Shown in pieces: positions 1 to 6,255 of a stretch of 50,432 nt of DNA. The translations under genes were made by a program, and so were the position numbers. The DNA comes from a virus: the IMG/VR virus record IMGVR_UViG_3300047388_000082, positions 1 through 50,432 of that record; one strand, given 5' to 3'. Position 1 is the stretch's first letter, and each line of letters begins with the position of its first letter. The notes under the pieces were generated by a model. It saw only the letters and a list, made by a program, of their open reading frames with translations, searched no databases and was not told the origin of the DNA.

Positions 1-45
1 ATAGATGTGGGCGAGCTCGTCGTCGTGGTGCCAGGCGAGCTCGTA
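1..45. repeat. Terminal direct repeat (matches 50388-50432)
   Basis: Bases 1-45 match the last 45 bases of the window except for one base (G at 19, T at 50406). This is what a circular or circularly permuted genome looks like when opened with a short overlap. The mismatch changes Asp to Glu in the HTH protein that spans the junction, so it may be real strain variation or a consensus error. Confidence 0.85.
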
Positions 46-240
46 GCCCAGCTTGCACAGGATGATGTCGGCGGTGTCGAACCACATCGACTCGCGCTCT
101 CCCACCATGATGGCGTGGATCGTGCGGACGTTGACACCAGTCACGTGCATGACATCCATATACGTTCTCTCGTCGTCGAGTGAGAGCCAAGCAGCGATGT
201 ACCGCTTGACGATCCTCGTCGGAACGAAGGGTCCGTGCAA
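1..240 (-). CDS. Small HTH DNA-binding protein, runs across the circular junction
   Basis: The gene starts at a TTG at 238-240 behind a GGGAGGAG ribosome site and is open to base 1. Joined to the other end of the window it continues to a TGA at 50376-50378, giving an 83-residue protein. Residues about 35-65 (VTGVNVRTIHAIMVGE followed by FDTADIILCKLG) have the layout of a small helix-turn-helix followed by a recognition-helix extension, as in many actinophage DNA-binding proteins. It converges on an ImmA-like HExxH peptidase gene and their 3' ends overlap. A repressor or regulator of lysogeny is an inference from that neighbourhood and from the nearby attP. The family is not recognised with certainty. 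Confidence 0.65.
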   Translation of the reverse strand, partial: MHGPFVPTRIVKRYIAAWLSLDDERTYMDVMHVTGVNVRTIHAIMVGERESMWFDTADIILCKLGYELAWHHDDELAHIY

Positions 241-387
241 GGGCTCCTCCCATTTGTTCTGTTTTTGTTCTCATCGGGAGGTAAACGGACGACATCAGAG
301 GACACGAGTGAGAGCTATCTACCCCCTGAAATGTCCATTCGGACTGCGTTCTCGTGTCGTCCCGTTACCCTAGGTTCCTAGGTTCGC
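241..387. other. Gap upstream of the junction HTH gene
   Basis: There is no gene here. The stretch probably carries the promoter of the leftward HTH gene, and it contains the tandem CCTAGGTT pair. I could not assign a confident -35/-10 pair. Confidence 0.4.
369..384. repeat. Tandem 8-bp repeat beside attP
   Basis: CCTAGGTT occurs twice head to tail, ending three bases before the tRNA-like attP segment. Each unit contains CTAG, a rare tetramer in high-GC phages. It could be an integrase or excisionase arm site or an operator; nothing in the sequence decides this. Confidence 0.4.
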
Positions 388-434
388 CTTCACTCGTAAT
401 GAAGGGGTCCGGGGTTCGATTCCCCGCGTCGGCT
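388..434 (+). other. attP: attP core candidate: 3' part of tRNA-Thr(CGU)
   Basis: This stretch folds as a perfect anticodon arm (stem 388-392/400-404, loop with anticodon CGT at 395-397), variable region, complete T arm (stem 410-414/422-426, loop TTCGATT) and the 3' acceptor strand CGTCGGC (427-433). No D arm or 5' acceptor strand lies upstream, so it is not a working tRNA. Phages that integrate into tRNA genes carry exactly such a 3' segment to restore the gene. The integrase gene lies 390 bp away. The inferred bacterial site is a tRNA-Thr(CGU) gene whose acceptor begins GCCGACG. Confidence 0.8.
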
Positions 435-716
435 CTAGGATTCTAGACTCGGCCCATCGGGATTTGTTCTGTTTGTGTTCTCCCTCGTTACTCCGGAGAG
501 GTTGCGGGGGTACACCAACCCGAGTTCAACCTCGGTCACGTGGATGCTGTGATAGTCGTGGTGCCACGACCCGTGCCCGTAGGTGTAGGTCATTCCCTCT
601 GCTGCCTTCTTGAGGCCGGGGATCTCGTCGTAGTTGGCGGTGACTCCGATGAGGTGGCCTTCGCCACACCCGCAGTAGTAATCACCACACTCACCATGTA
701 GTACCCAGACCTTCAT
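435..716 (-). CDS. Hypothetical protein, 93 aa, Cys/His-rich
   Basis: The ATG start at 716 overlaps the stop of the upstream gene (ATGA), so the two are likely co-translated. The N-terminal third has closely spaced Cys residues (GECGDYYCGCGEGH), and the middle has a His-rich stretch (GHGSWHHDYHSIH), suggesting metal binding. The protein ends in SLES, where the Ser-Leu codons are one copy of the AGTCTAG motif. It is the last gene before attP. No family is recognised. Confidence 0.7.
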   Translation of the reverse strand: MKVWVLHGECGDYYCGCGEGHLIGVTANYDEIPGLKKAAEGMTYTYGHGSWHHDYHSIHVTEVELGLVYPRNLSGVTRENTNRTNPDGPSLES

Positions 717-916
717 CTGATCGGCTCGAGCGTTCGGTAAATAGTGCGAGGAGGGACATCAAGCTCCACGACTACCTCCACGTGGTCGTATCCAGCCTCC
801 CGGTTCTCTGCGGCAGCACGCTTCTCAGCCCACTCCTTGTCCGCTGGACCGCACGTCAGGTAGATCTTCTCGGGCCGTCTTGATGAGTCCTTCTGCGTCG
901 ATAGTTTCTGCGTCAC
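713..916 (-). CDS. Hypothetical protein, 67 aa, overlapping the integrase 3' end
   Basis: A GTG at 916 preceded by GAGGAG gives a 67-residue product whose first 92 bases lie inside the integrase gene in another frame. The C-terminal half (YDHVEVVVELDVPPRTIYRTL) has normal coding character. The stop overlaps the start of the next gene. The start is uncertain because no ATG is available downstream. Function unknown. Confidence 0.55.
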   Translation of the reverse strand: MTQKLSTQKDSSRRPEKIYLTCGPADKEWAEKRAAAENREAGYDHVEVVVELDVPPRTIYRTLEPIR

Positions 917-1931
917 GTAGCTCCTCGATGATGTTGACGTAGGTTGAGAGGAGCGTTTGGACCGTGTGGCCCATCTGCTCCGCAATGACTGCAGGGTTAC
1001 GCCCCTCAGCAAAGAGAAGAGAGGCGAACGTGTGTCGAAGATCATAAGGCCTTACACCGTCTGGGGCGGCTTCGGCCCAGCTTCGATTGCGCCAGTTACG
1101 GTAGTCCGTGTCCTTCCAGGGCTTCCCATCCCTTCGCGGGAATACCAGGCCGTCTCGCTTACCGGATGCCAGCTTCCATCCTCGTGCATCTCCCAGAGCG
1201 GGCCCGTAAGGCCTAACGACGCGACCATTCCCGGTCTTAGTCGGTCCCGTAGATCCAAAACTGACAGAGGCCCGGACACTGATGGTCTGGAGGCCGATGT
1301 CCTCCCACTCAAGTGCAAGAGCTTCACCAGGCCGTAGGCCCGCATACGCCAGAAGAGAAACCAGTGTGGCATCTCTTGGGGCCAGCTGAGCACGGACTGC
1401 TTCAACTTCGGCAGGAGTGAGAGGATGGGGCCTAGACTTTCTAGATCGGGCAGGTTTCTTCACCACCTTCGTAGGATTGATTCTCAGGCGCCGCCACTCC
1501 ACGGCCCGCTCGAGGACACCTTGGAGGAACGAGAGCGTCTTACGGGCTGTCTCATCCCCGTTAGCGTCGATGATGCGGTCGCGCATGTCGGCCACCAGAT
1601 CGGGTGTGATGCGGCGGAGCGTGGTCGTCCCCAGGGCCGGCTTCACGAAGCGAGCCTCCAGATCCTTGTACGCCCTGCGAGTGCTCTCGGCCAAGAAGCG
1701 GTTGCCATGGCGCTCCCACCACTCGGCCAAGAACTCGTTCAGTGTCTCTTGCCCAGCATCCAGCTCGGCGAGATCGCCCCGCCTCTTGGCGAGGTTCACC
1801 ATGGACTCGAACGCAACCGCGTCCTTGCGAAGGTCGAAGGTCTTGTTGCGATAGTTGCCTCGGGCTGAGGAGTCGTAGTAGTGCACGAGGTAGACCGTTC
1901 CCTTCTTGCGGTTGTGTCTCTGGATGCTCAT
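825..1931 (-). CDS. int: Tyrosine recombinase integrase
   Basis: This 368-residue site-specific recombinase is expected to integrate the phage circle into the host chromosome. Residues 60-155 form the SAM-like core-binding domain and about 170-345 the catalytic domain. Visible catalytic residues are Arg200 (AYAGLRPGEAL), the box YDLRH at 296-300 (Tyr where many relatives have His), His322 and the nucleophile Tyr331 (LSTYVN). The ATG at 1931 was chosen because it follows an AGGAGG; the longer open frame overlaps the upstream gene. Its position near a tRNA-derived attP and an excisionase-like gene supports temperate growth. Confidence 0.93.
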   Translation of the reverse strand: MSIQRHNRKKGTVYLVHYYDSSARGNYRNKTFDLRKDAVAFESMVNLAKRRGDLAELDAGQETLNEFLAEWWERHGNRFLAESTRRAYKDLEARFVKPALGTTTLRRITPDLVADMRDRIIDANGDETARKTLSFLQGVLERAVEWRRLRINPTKVVKKPARSRKSRPHPLTPAEVEAVRAQLAPRDATLVSLLAYAGLRPGEALALEWEDIGLQTISVRASVSFGSTGPTKTGNGRVVRPYGPALGDARGWKLASGKRDGLVFPRRDGKPWKDTDYRNWRNRSWAEAAPDGVRPYDLRHTFASLLFAEGRNPAVIAEQMGHTVQTLLSTYVNIIEELRDAETIDAEGLIKTAREDLPDVRSSGQGVG

Positions 1932-1938
1932 GTTCCTC

Positions 1939-2154
1939 CTAGTAGATGTGGTAGTCGGAGGTAAGTACGGCGATCCCGTCGTTGATACCGGAGATCGCAC
2001 CGGCCAGTTCTTTGCGTGATTCGATGTCTTCCTTCATGAGGGCGTTCGTTACCTCCATGATCCTGCGGTTCTCGTCGATCCGTTCGTCGAGCCGCTCCAT
2101 CCGCTTCTCGTAGTCCGAGAGCTTCTCCTGGAGCAGACGCACAGCCACGTTCAT
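1939..2154 (-). CDS. Small coiled-coil protein, 71 aa
   Basis: The ATG overlaps the stop of the preceding gene. Residues 5-55 are a charged heptad-like helix (LLQEKLSDYEKRMERLDERI), so the protein is probably a dimeric coiled coil. It sits directly upstream of the integrase in the same unit. No function can be assigned. Confidence 0.65.
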   Translation of the reverse strand: MNVAVRLLQEKLSDYEKRMERLDERIDENRRIMEVTNALMKEDIESRKELAGAISGINDGIAVLTSDYHIY

Positions 2155-2420
2155 TTGTCCCTCAGTTCACGGACTGTGCGGAACTCGGGGAAAGTCAGGT
2201 CCCCGTCAGCAGCCGCCAGGAGGGCGGCGTTCTCCCACCCGATCGGCATGCGGTCATGCTTGTGAGAGAACTGCGAGTGCATCCGGCCATAGGCCAACCC
2301 ACGAGCTCGAGCTGCCTGCTCGTAGCTCTCGTGTCCCTCACAGGGTGAGAGGTGGTTGAAGGCGAACACCGTGCAGCCACACGGCAGTGTCTTGTTCCCG
2401 AGGTGGCCGTAGCCAGTCAA
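2151..2420 (-). CDS. Hypothetical protein, 89 aa, Cys/His pairs at N terminus
   Basis: It starts at a TTG that overlaps the TGA of the upstream gene. Residues 14-31 contain CGC, then FNHLSPCEGH, a possible zinc site. The rest is helical and charged (SYEQAARARGLAYGRM). It belongs to the tightly overlapped integrase operon. No family is recognised. Confidence 0.65.
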   Translation of the reverse strand: MTGYGHLGNKTLPCGCTVFAFNHLSPCEGHESYEQAARARGLAYGRMHSQFSHKHDRMPIGWENAALLAAADGDLTFPEFRTVRELRDK

Positions 2421-2596
2421 AACCCGAGCTCGGCCTCGACGACCTCATAGAGAGGACCGATCCCGTAAGCCCCTTGAAGGAGCCCTAGACACTCCTCGAC
2501 ACCAGCGTCGATCTTGGTGCCGTCATTCAGAAGATCCATCCGCTGTTCCACGAGTCCGTGGTTGCGGAGGATCTCGATCAGATCGCGTACCGTCAT
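2417..2596 (-). CDS. Hypothetical protein, 59 aa
   Basis: The ATG overlaps the stop of the excisionase-like gene (ATGA), and the TGA overlaps the TTG start of the next gene. This continuous chain of overlaps is the main support for it. The product (starting MTVRDLIEILRNHGLVEQ) is a short acidic helical protein. It carries an AGTCTAG variant (TGTCTAG) in frame as Cys-Leu. Function unknown. Confidence 0.6.
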   Translation of the reverse strand: MTVRDLIEILRNHGLVEQRMDLLNDGTKIDAGVEECLGLLQGAYGIGPLYEVVEAELGF

Positions 2597-2766
2597 GCAA
2601 CCCTCGCTTTCGTGATGTAGGCGTCCAGGTCCGCCGCCTTGATGCGGTAGCGACCCCGGAACTGATAGGCCCGGAGAGTGCCGGCCTGGATCTCGTTGTA
2701 CACAGCCCTTGTGGAGAGGCCCAGCAACGTGGCGACCTCAGAGGGCGATACGAAGCCTAGACTCAT
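2593..2766 (-). CDS. xis: Excisionase-like winged HTH protein, 57 aa
   Basis: The ATG at 2766 follows AAGGAGGA. The protein reads MSLGFVSPSEVATLLGLS, then TRAVYNEIQAGTL and FRGRYRIKAADLDAYI, the full layout of the helix-turn-helix 17/excisionase (BldC/MerR-like) family: HTH, beta wing with a conserved Arg-Tyr, then a closing helix. Such proteins bend attachment-site DNA and direct the integrase to excision. It lies 0.7 kb upstream of int in the same operon. Its second and third codons are an AGTCTAG motif. Confidence 0.8.
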   Translation of the reverse strand: MSLGFVSPSEVATLLGLSTRAVYNEIQAGTLRAYQFRGRYRIKAADLDAYITKARVA

Positions 2767-3019
2767 CTTCCTCCTTGTCGAGGTTTACGGACACGAGCTC
2801 GTGGGGAAACACGATGTGACGCAGATCGCGCAATGCTGAACTGGCGTCACTCGCTTCCCTCTGTGCCGTGAATCCGATTGTCCCATCACCCGCAGTGATG
2901 GCTGTATCTATGAAACCGAAGTTCGTCAAACGTGCCCCAAGTACCCGGAGCTCCTCGACCAGATCCACGTATGGACCGAGCGTCATTAGCACCGAGATGG
3001 TGAAGAGGTCAACTTCCAA
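2738..3019 (-). CDS. Hypothetical protein, 93 aa
   Basis: It begins at a TTG after an AGGGA-like site and overlaps the excisionase-like gene by 29 bases. The middle alternates beta-like segments (TNFGFIDTAITAGDGTIGFTAQ) with helices. An AGTCTAG at the overlap is read here as Glu-Ser-Arg, while the next gene reads it as Ser-Leu. No family is recognised; the start is tentative. Confidence 0.55.
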   Translation of the reverse strand: MEVDLFTISVLMTLGPYVDLVEELRVLGARLTNFGFIDTAITAGDGTIGFTAQREASDASSALRDLRHIVFPHELVSVNLDKEEDESRLRIAL

Positions 3020-3206
3020 AGGTCCCTTCGTACTGCGTAGTGGGGTTCACCGGGGGAACCGGATCGTGATCGGCGTTCGTAATTCGCCCGAGGTGATACG
3101 ACGCAGGAAAGGTCGTCCCTTGAGAGCTTCGGCACCTTAGCGGAAGCTAAGAGCGTCTGCTGTACGAATTAGAACTCTTACACAGGTTCCCCCGGAAGGG
3201 GTAGGC
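3020..3206. promoter_or_regulatory. Gap upstream of the xis-int unit
   Basis: There is no gene here. A perfect 6-bp hairpin with a GGAA loop (CTTAGC/GCTAAG, 3136-3151) and GC hairpins near 3045-3062 and 3190-3205 suggest a terminator for the replication unit and/or a promoter region for xis-int. No T tract or certain promoter was identified. Confidence 0.4.
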
Positions 3207-3398
3207 CTACAACACTCCGCGCTGACGGAGCTGCGACCGTAGGTTCTGTTCCCAGCGCCCACGGCCGGGAGTCAAGGGCAAGGATGCGATGGTGCCCCCA
3301 CCGTTCTTGCCCTTCACTAGGATGTGCGTTCTCCCCTGCTCAACGGAATGCCCGTTGGCCTCGATCTCCCTGATGATTTTCTTGATGTCTCTGTGCAT
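3207..3398 (-). CDS. HicA-like small RNA-binding protein, 63 aa
   Basis: The order IKKIIREIEANGH, then GRTHILVKGKNGG, then SLPLTPGRG and a final helix matches the double-stranded-RNA-binding fold of HicA/YcfA proteins (helix, strand with a Gly-x-His, two strands, helix). HicA toxins cleave mRNA and depend on that His. No HicB-like partner lies next to it, so it may be a lone HicA-fold protein rather than a toxin-antitoxin pair. The ATG at 3398 is used; a TTG lies two codons upstream. No clear ribosome site is visible. Confidence 0.55.
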   Translation of the reverse strand: MHRDIKKIIREIEANGHSVEQGRTHILVKGKNGGGTIASLPLTPGRGRWEQNLRSQLRQRGVL

Positions 3399-3474
3399 CG
3401 GCAATGCTGCACTCGGTTAGGACAGGGGGTCCCGAGACAGACGTCGTTCCTTTCTACTGATGGAGGTTTCTGGT

Positions 3475-4506
3475 TTAAGCCCCCGCTAGCGTCCAGCCTG
3501 GCGAAGTCACGTTCAAGTGACCGTGTTTGAGCCAGCTGTAGCCTTGCACCCACGTCGGGAAGGTAGTGGTCCGCTGGAGGTAAGCAGTCTTGTTCCTGTC
3601 GAACAAGCCTCCTCCTTCCGCCACGATCTTCTGCCCGTCCACGCCGTATCCTACGGCACAATGATGTGAATGGGCGGTTATGACGTTGGCATTGACCTTC
3701 GACGCGATCTTTCGAGCTGAGGTCAGCGGCACGCTGTTGTAGCTCTGAGGATGACAGACGTACCAGGGCGTACTTCCCTCAAACCCGTCCTCGATCCACA
3801 TATGGTCAAGGTTCGTGAAGACCATCCGGTCGACGGCCTCCGCTCCTAGACTGCCGAAGACCATCTTCATGGCCTCCTTGAACTGCATGGCAAAGCCCAG
3901 GGCCCTATGCAACCTAGCGTCATGGTTGCCCCAAATGTAGTAGATCGTGTCGAACGTTTCAAGCAGCACGTTCATGACGGCCATACCCTCGCGGAGTTCC
4001 CGCTCTAGGCCTGCGTTCTGCTGCTTGGGGTCGTACTGCGAGAGACTGTCGAAGTTGAAGAAGTCTCCCGAGATGAGGAGGGCGCTCAAGTCGTTCTCCC
4101 TCGCTGTCCGGATCATCGAGTTGACGAGGTTTGGATCGTACAACGGGATGTGCCAGTCAGCCGTGATCATGAGATCGCCTGTGTGAACCAGCGGCTTGTC
4201 GAGGACGAACTCGAAGCTGTCCCCGATCTCGATGGGCGTCGCCTGCCATTCGTATTCGATCGAGGCGAGGGCGCGGCGAACCGTGCTCTCATTGACCCCG
4301 AACCGAAGACCGATCTGGCGATTGGACTCGCCGGCATCTGCCCAGCGTGCGTAGATCTCAGGGGCGATCTTGCGTGTTGAAGTTGCTATCGTCTCGCTCC
4401 ATTCAGGTAGGTGGTCAGTGTCTCCAGTCCGGATCGGTACCGTCGTGACACAGCCATTGCGCTCACGCCGAGAAGAACCCCGGCAGTGCGTGTGGCGATT
4501 CCACAC
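3475..4506 (-). CDS. Calcineurin-like metallophosphoesterase with N-terminal HTH
   Basis: Residues 45-82 (RWADAGESNRQIGLRFGVNE, then a recognition helix) form a helix-turn-helix. Residues 110-300 hold the metallophosphoesterase metal ligands: Asp117-x-His119, GD at 147-148, GNH at 193-195, His252 and His279-x-His281. The family hydrolyses phosphodiesters or phosphomonoesters with two metal ions; DNA or nucleotide substrates are likely in phages. The only usable start lies inside the sigma-like gene, giving a 121-base overlap, so the first 40 residues are uncertain. One AGTCTAG is read Ser-Leu. Confidence 0.85.
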   Translation of the reverse strand: MWNRHTHCRGSSRRERNGCVTTVPIRTGDTDHLPEWSETIATSTRKIAPEIYARWADAGESNRQIGLRFGVNESTVRRALASIEYEWQATPIEIGDSFEFVLDKPLVHTGDLMITADWHIPLYDPNLVNSMIRTARENDLSALLISGDFFNFDSLSQYDPKQQNAGLERELREGMAVMNVLLETFDTIYYIWGNHDARLHRALGFAMQFKEAMKMVFGSLGAEAVDRMVFTNLDHMWIEDGFEGSTPWYVCHPQSYNSVPLTSARKIASKVNANVITAHSHHCAVGYGVDGQKIVAEGGGLFDRNKTAYLQRTTTFPTWVQGYSWLKHGHLNVTSPGWTLAGA

Positions 4507-4700
4507 ATTCCACAGAGGAGCACGGCTTCGAGCTCCTTGCGGTTGAGTCGCTTGAGCGCAGTGTCTATGTCAGCGAGCACGAGAAGCGCGTAGAGGGAGC
4601 CACCAGGCACGGTGTCCTTCCTCTCACGACGCTCCTCGTACTCCTCGATCCAATCTCGGACTTCGGTGAGCCGGTAGTTAGCCTTCAACCGGGGCGCCAT
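4386..4700 (-). CDS. Sigma factor region 4-like protein (half of a split sigma factor)
   Basis: In this 104-residue protein residues 48-100 (ALKRLNRKELEAVLLCGMCG, then LLGVSAMAVSRRYRSGLETL) have the form of sigma-70 region 4: an LNxxELEAVLL helix and an HTH that reads the -35 element. The region 2-like half is the gene immediately upstream, and the two overlap by 23 bases in different frames. Together they would make a sigma of about 186 residues, the size of an ECF sigma. The inferred role is a phage sigma or antitermination-type regulator of late genes. Confidence 0.65.
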   Translation of the reverse strand: MAPRLKANYRLTEVRDWIEEYEERRERKDTVPGGSLYALLVLADIDTALKRLNRKELEAVLLCGMCGIATRTAGVLLGVSAMAVSRRYRSGLETLTTYLNGARR

Positions 4701-4926
4701 GTGTCATCCCCTGGTTGCGGCACTTCCGGACCCATGTCCTCATCGCGTTTCTCATGCCGGTGCCCGAAGGCTCCTTGCCGTTGAGCAACTGCTTGCAGAC
4801 GTACTCGGATGCTTCCTGCACCAGGTCGTCGTACTCAGCGTTGCCCTGTCCGCGAAAGCGGGAGGCGATTGCATGTACGCGTGGGAGATACTGTTCCACC
4901 CTCTCGTTTGAGAGGGCTACTGCCAC
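4678..4926 (-). CDS. Sigma factor region 2-like protein (half of a split sigma factor)
   Basis: Residues 8-50 (VEQYLPRVHAIASRFRGQGN, then EYDDLVQEASEYVCKQLL) match sigma-70 region 2: the aromatic/basic helix followed by the DLVQE core-binding motif. The protein is only 82 residues and ends before any region 4, which is supplied by the overlapping downstream gene. The GTG start directly follows the SSB stop codon. Two-gene sigma factors are known (SigO/RsoA in Bacillus), so this may be a working pair; a frameshifted fusion is the alternative. Confidence 0.65.
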   Translation of the reverse strand: MAVALSNERVEQYLPRVHAIASRFRGQGNAEYDDLVQEASEYVCKQLLNGKEPSGTGMRNAMRTWVRKCRNQGMTHGAPVEG

Positions 4927-5295
4927 CTAGAAGAGCGGTGCGTCGTCGGCCTTGGCTGCGGACTTCTGGGTGACCCCGCGAGTGTCGACCTTCTTGGCTC
5001 CCTTGGTGATAATCAGGGCATACGCCGTCAGGTTGAAGTACTCACGCGGGCTACCGTCAGCCGCCTGGCCTAGACTCTGGGTGAACTTCCCGTCAGCTGC
5101 GACGAAATCACCCTGCTTGATCGGCGTCTCGGCGAGGGCCTCAGCGAACTCAGGCCACACGGACACCTTCACGAGCTTCTGCGAGCCAACCGCGCGAATC
5201 GTGAACTCAGTCACGATCTGGCCGTTGACATCCTTCTCCTCGGCATCGCCGAACTGCACGAAGCCGGCTGCACTTGCATATGTGACGTCAGACAA
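4927..5295 (-). CDS. ssb: Single-stranded DNA-binding protein
   Basis: In this 122-residue OB-fold-type protein beta strands (GFVQFGDAEEK, EFTIRAVGSQKLVKVSVWPEF, GDFVAADGKFTQ) are followed by a flexible tail ending DDAPLF, the acidic-Pro-Phe tip that SSBs use to recruit replication and repair enzymes. It lies in the replication operon next to the endonuclease VII-like gene, whose end overlaps its start by 8 bases. One AGTCTAG is read Ser-Leu. Confidence 0.75.
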   Translation of the reverse strand: MSDVTYASAAGFVQFGDAEEKDVNGQIVTEFTIRAVGSQKLVKVSVWPEFAEALAETPIKQGDFVAADGKFTQSLGQAADGSPREYFNLTAYALIITKGAKKVDTRGVTQKSAAKADDAPLF

Positions 5296-5521
5296 CTATG
5301 TCCTCCTGTTCAGGTGTGTAGGGCACGGGCCCCTTTTCCAAGTACTCGGCTGCCTTACGGAGCCATCTCTCTGAGATCCACGAGACGAGCGTTCGGTTGC
5401 ACCTGTGACACAGGAGTCCCCGGACGTACATCTTGTAGTGGTCGTGATCCATGTCCAGCTTGCGGCGCTCGGACGGTGGACGGCCGCAGATTGCGCAGCC
5501 TCCGTCCTGATCAGCAAGCAT
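5288..5521 (-). CDS. Endonuclease VII-like HNH nuclease
   Basis: The sequence CAICGRPP, LDMDHDH, VRGLLCHRCN is the zinc-bound beta-beta-alpha metal fold of the T4 endonuclease VII family: two CxxC pairs and the DHDH active site. These enzymes resolve branched DNA before packaging. The first ATG (5521) cuts into the usual domain, because the in-frame codons just upstream encode the family's leading helix (HAEFLKGYRQFYDL). No ATG, GTG or TTG is available in that extension. Translation may therefore begin at a rare start codon or be coupled to the upstream gene. Confidence 0.8.
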   Translation of the reverse strand: MLADQDGGCAICGRPPSERRKLDMDHDHYKMYVRGLLCHRCNRTLVSWISERWLRKAAEYLEKGPVPYTPEQEDIVV

Positions 5522-5573
5522 CAGGTCATAGAACTGACGGTATCCCTTGAGAAACTCCGCATGCTTGGTCGGC

Positions 5574-6023
5574 CTACGCCTCGGGCGCGGAATCGAACAT
5601 GCTCGGCTCTAGACTTTCAGCCGCTCCATCGATAACGATTTCCCTGATCCACCAGCCACCAGAGACCTCCACGAAGGCCATGCACTCGTAGAACTTCTCA
5701 TTGAGGAAGACCACAGTCTCGTCGTCGACGAACTTGTAGCCGTTCTCGAGGAGCTCGGCGTGCGTGACCCACAGGCGGTCATTGACGTCACGGTAGATCT
5801 TGGCCTGACTATCGGCCCGATGCGGGTAAGGAGACGGAGGCCCACCGGCCTCGTTCATCTTGTCGTGCATCGCGACAAGCTGCGTCCAGTCCTCATCCGG
5901 AGCCACCTTGTTGTTCGCCCAGGTGTCCTCCTCGCAGTCAGCCACTCGGCAGACAGCGACGAACGGCGGGTAGTTGATCCCGCACATAGAGCACCTGCGT
6001 GACTTGATCGTGTGCTCGTTCAT
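5574..6023 (-). CDS. Hypothetical protein with N-terminal zinc ribbon, 149 aa
   Basis: The ATG at 6023 overlaps the stop of the 29-residue membrane peptide gene. Residues 11-31 (CSMCGINYPPFVAVCRVADC) form a zinc ribbon. The rest is mixed alpha/beta with a Trp-rich segment (VEVSGGWWIREIVIDG). It shares an operon with the primase-helicase and endonuclease VII-like genes. It carries one AGTCTAG read Ser-Leu near the C terminus. No family is recognised. Confidence 0.7.
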   Translation of the reverse strand: MNEHTIKSRRCSMCGINYPPFVAVCRVADCEEDTWANNKVAPDEDWTQLVAMHDKMNEAGGPPSPYPHRADSQAKIYRDVNDRLWVTHAELLENGYKFVDDETVVFLNEKFYECMAFVEVSGGWWIREIVIDGAAESLEPSMFDSAPEA

Positions 6024-6109
6024 ACCCAACTCCACACCAGGGCTACAAGAATCCCAATGCCGATCGCGGGAATGATGAGTGCCATGAGGCAGTCGATAGC
6101 GACTCCCAT
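6020..6109 (-). CDS. 29-residue single-pass membrane peptide
   Basis: The start and stop each overlap a neighbour by a few bases (TGATG and ATGA), which argues for a real gene. The product is almost entirely one hydrophobic helix (MALIIPAIGIGILVALVW). It should insert in the membrane. Its role is unknown; its place among replication genes is unusual for a holin. Confidence 0.55.
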   Translation of the reverse strand: MGVAIDCLMALIIPAIGIGILVALVWSWV

Positions 6110-6255
6110 CAGCCCTCCGTCCGGCGCCACTTGCGACACACGATGTAGACGCGGCCGTCAGTGACCTCGGCATGGAACGGCTTCCAGTTCTCCGGGAGTG
6201 CGATGTGCTCGCCTATCTTGTGAATGAACACCTGCACCTCGTGATAGCCGGTCAT
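6109..6255 (-). CDS. Hypothetical protein, 48 aa
   Basis: The ATG overlaps the primase-helicase TGA (ATGA). The small protein (MTGYHEVQVFIHKIGEHIAL ending CRKWRRTEG) alternates beta-like stretches and ends basic. Support comes from the overlap chain and good codon use. Function unknown. Confidence 0.6.
   Translation of the reverse strand: MTGYHEVQVFIHKIGEHIALPENWKPFHAEVTDGRVYIVCRKWRRTEG

Noticed and set aside
3207-3398. HicAB toxin-antitoxin system
   Set aside because: No HicB-like partner is adjacent, so only a HicA-fold protein is claimed.
4678-4700. A programmed frameshift making one sigma protein
   Set aside because: No slippery heptamer or stimulatory hairpin is evident; separate starts explain both genes, so I kept two genes and noted the alternative.
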